A DNA stretch of 64,000 nucleotides, taken from assembly GCF_029945885.1 (NCBI RefSeq), contig NZ_JAQSDK010000037.1:411001-475000 (forward strand), given 5' to 3'. Under the pieces are notes generated by a model that searched no databases, was not told the DNA's origin, and saw only the letters and a list, made by a program, of their open reading frames with translations. The DNA is from Brevundimonas sp. (GTDB taxonomy: Bacteria; Pseudomonadota; Alphaproteobacteria; Caulobacterales; Caulobacteraceae). Below are positions 63,873 through 64,000 of this stretch, piece by piece (positions within the stretch are counted from its first letter, which is position 1; every line of letters starts with the position of its first letter). Both the position numbers and the translations under genes were made by a program.

Positions 63873-64000
63873 TCAATCGTCATCCATCTTCAGGGCCGCG
63901 ATAAACGCCTCCTGCGGGATCTCGACCTTGCCGAACTGGCGCATCCGCTTCTTGCCGGCCTTCTGCTTCTCCAGCAGCTTCTTCTTGCGGGTGGCGTCGC
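63873..64000 (-). CDS. lepA: elongation factor 4 LepA, C-terminus (partial at window edge)
   Basis: The last 41 codons read [20 protein letters not shown] then [20 protein letters not shown], which is the strongly conserved tail of LepA/EF4, a GTPase acting on the ribosome. The rest of the gene lies to the right. It is co-oriented with the methyltransferase, about 80 bases behind it lepA ends. Confidence 0.93.
   Translation of the reverse strand, partial: DATRKKKLLEKQKAGKKRMRQFGKVEIPQEAFIAALKMDDD

Overview
This 64-kb window is a high-GC bacterial chromosome segment that looks alphaproteobacterial, most like a Caulobacterales member such as Brevundimonas. That placement is inference from gene content and order: dnaX-ybaB-recR with the SRP RNA nearby, an argH-lptM-like-lysA run, a kdsB/membrane cytochrome c pair, and an IscU-like/yidD/thrS run. 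No rRNA, phage or conjugation gene is visible. Most of the window is housekeeping DNA, with three accessory patches and an unusually rich set of short palindromic repeats.

Layout. 0-6.4 kb: a sulfide-linked locus. A rhodanese, a periplasmic adaptor and an RND pump read leftward; a sulfide:quinone oxidoreductase-like flavoprotein and a DUF2892 protein read rightward from a shared AT-rich promoter region. 6.4-10.1 kb: a TraB/GumN protein, a small membrane-protein/XRE-regulator operon with a twin operator, and rmuC. 10.1-13.3 kb: accessory patch with lower-GC orphan genes bounded by a 51-bp repeat, then an intact IS30-family element. 13.4-26.0 kb: recR, ybaB, dnaX, an SDR, SRP RNA, nudC, kdsB, cytochrome c, an NlpC/P60 hydrolase, an M17 aminopeptidase, a TPR protein, an IscU-like scaffold, yidD and thrS. 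26.1-26.7 kb: a GIY-YIG gene bracketed by inverted repeats, followed by a nest of other repeats. 26.7-33 kb: a complete branched-chain 2-oxoacid dehydrogenase operon (E1 alpha, E1 beta, E2, E3) with a divergent Lrp-type regulator. 33-44 kb: pirin, an unknown two-part protein, an epoxide-hydrolase-like enzyme, an aldo/keto reductase, a flotillin, the fadB/J-fadA beta-oxidation pair and a PQQ sugar dehydrogenase. 44-50.5 kb: tRNA-Met, a TlpA thioredoxin, argH, an LptM-like lipoprotein, lysA and two acyl-CoA dehydrogenases. 50.6-60.4 kb: a RAM-domain protein, a hydrolase, a hybrid histidine kinase, KDPG aldolase, an M16 protease, an NYN/LOTUS protein and small unknowns. 60.7-63.8 kb: a restriction-modification-repair island (MvaI/BcnI-type nuclease, Vsr, Dcm-like methyltransferase). 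The C-terminus of lepA closes the window.

How the genes work together. The bkd operon feeds branched acyl-CoAs to beta-oxidation enzymes encoded nearby (fadJ, fadA, two acyl-CoA dehydrogenases). The sulfide locus combines oxidation of sulfide to persulfide, sulfur transfer and an efflux pump. The restriction trio would make, protect and repair CCWGG-type sites.

Most noteworthy: (1) several dispersed palindromic repeats appear to lie in frame inside the linkers of the E2 acyltransferase, one sharing 33 identical bases with an intergenic copy; (2) a GIY-YIG nuclease gene sits between near-perfect 32-bp inverted repeats as a compact 380-bp unit; (3) small orphan genes end at a 51-bp palindromic-ended repeat; (4) paired 45-bp repeats lie directly behind the 3' ends of the SRP RNA and lpd genes.
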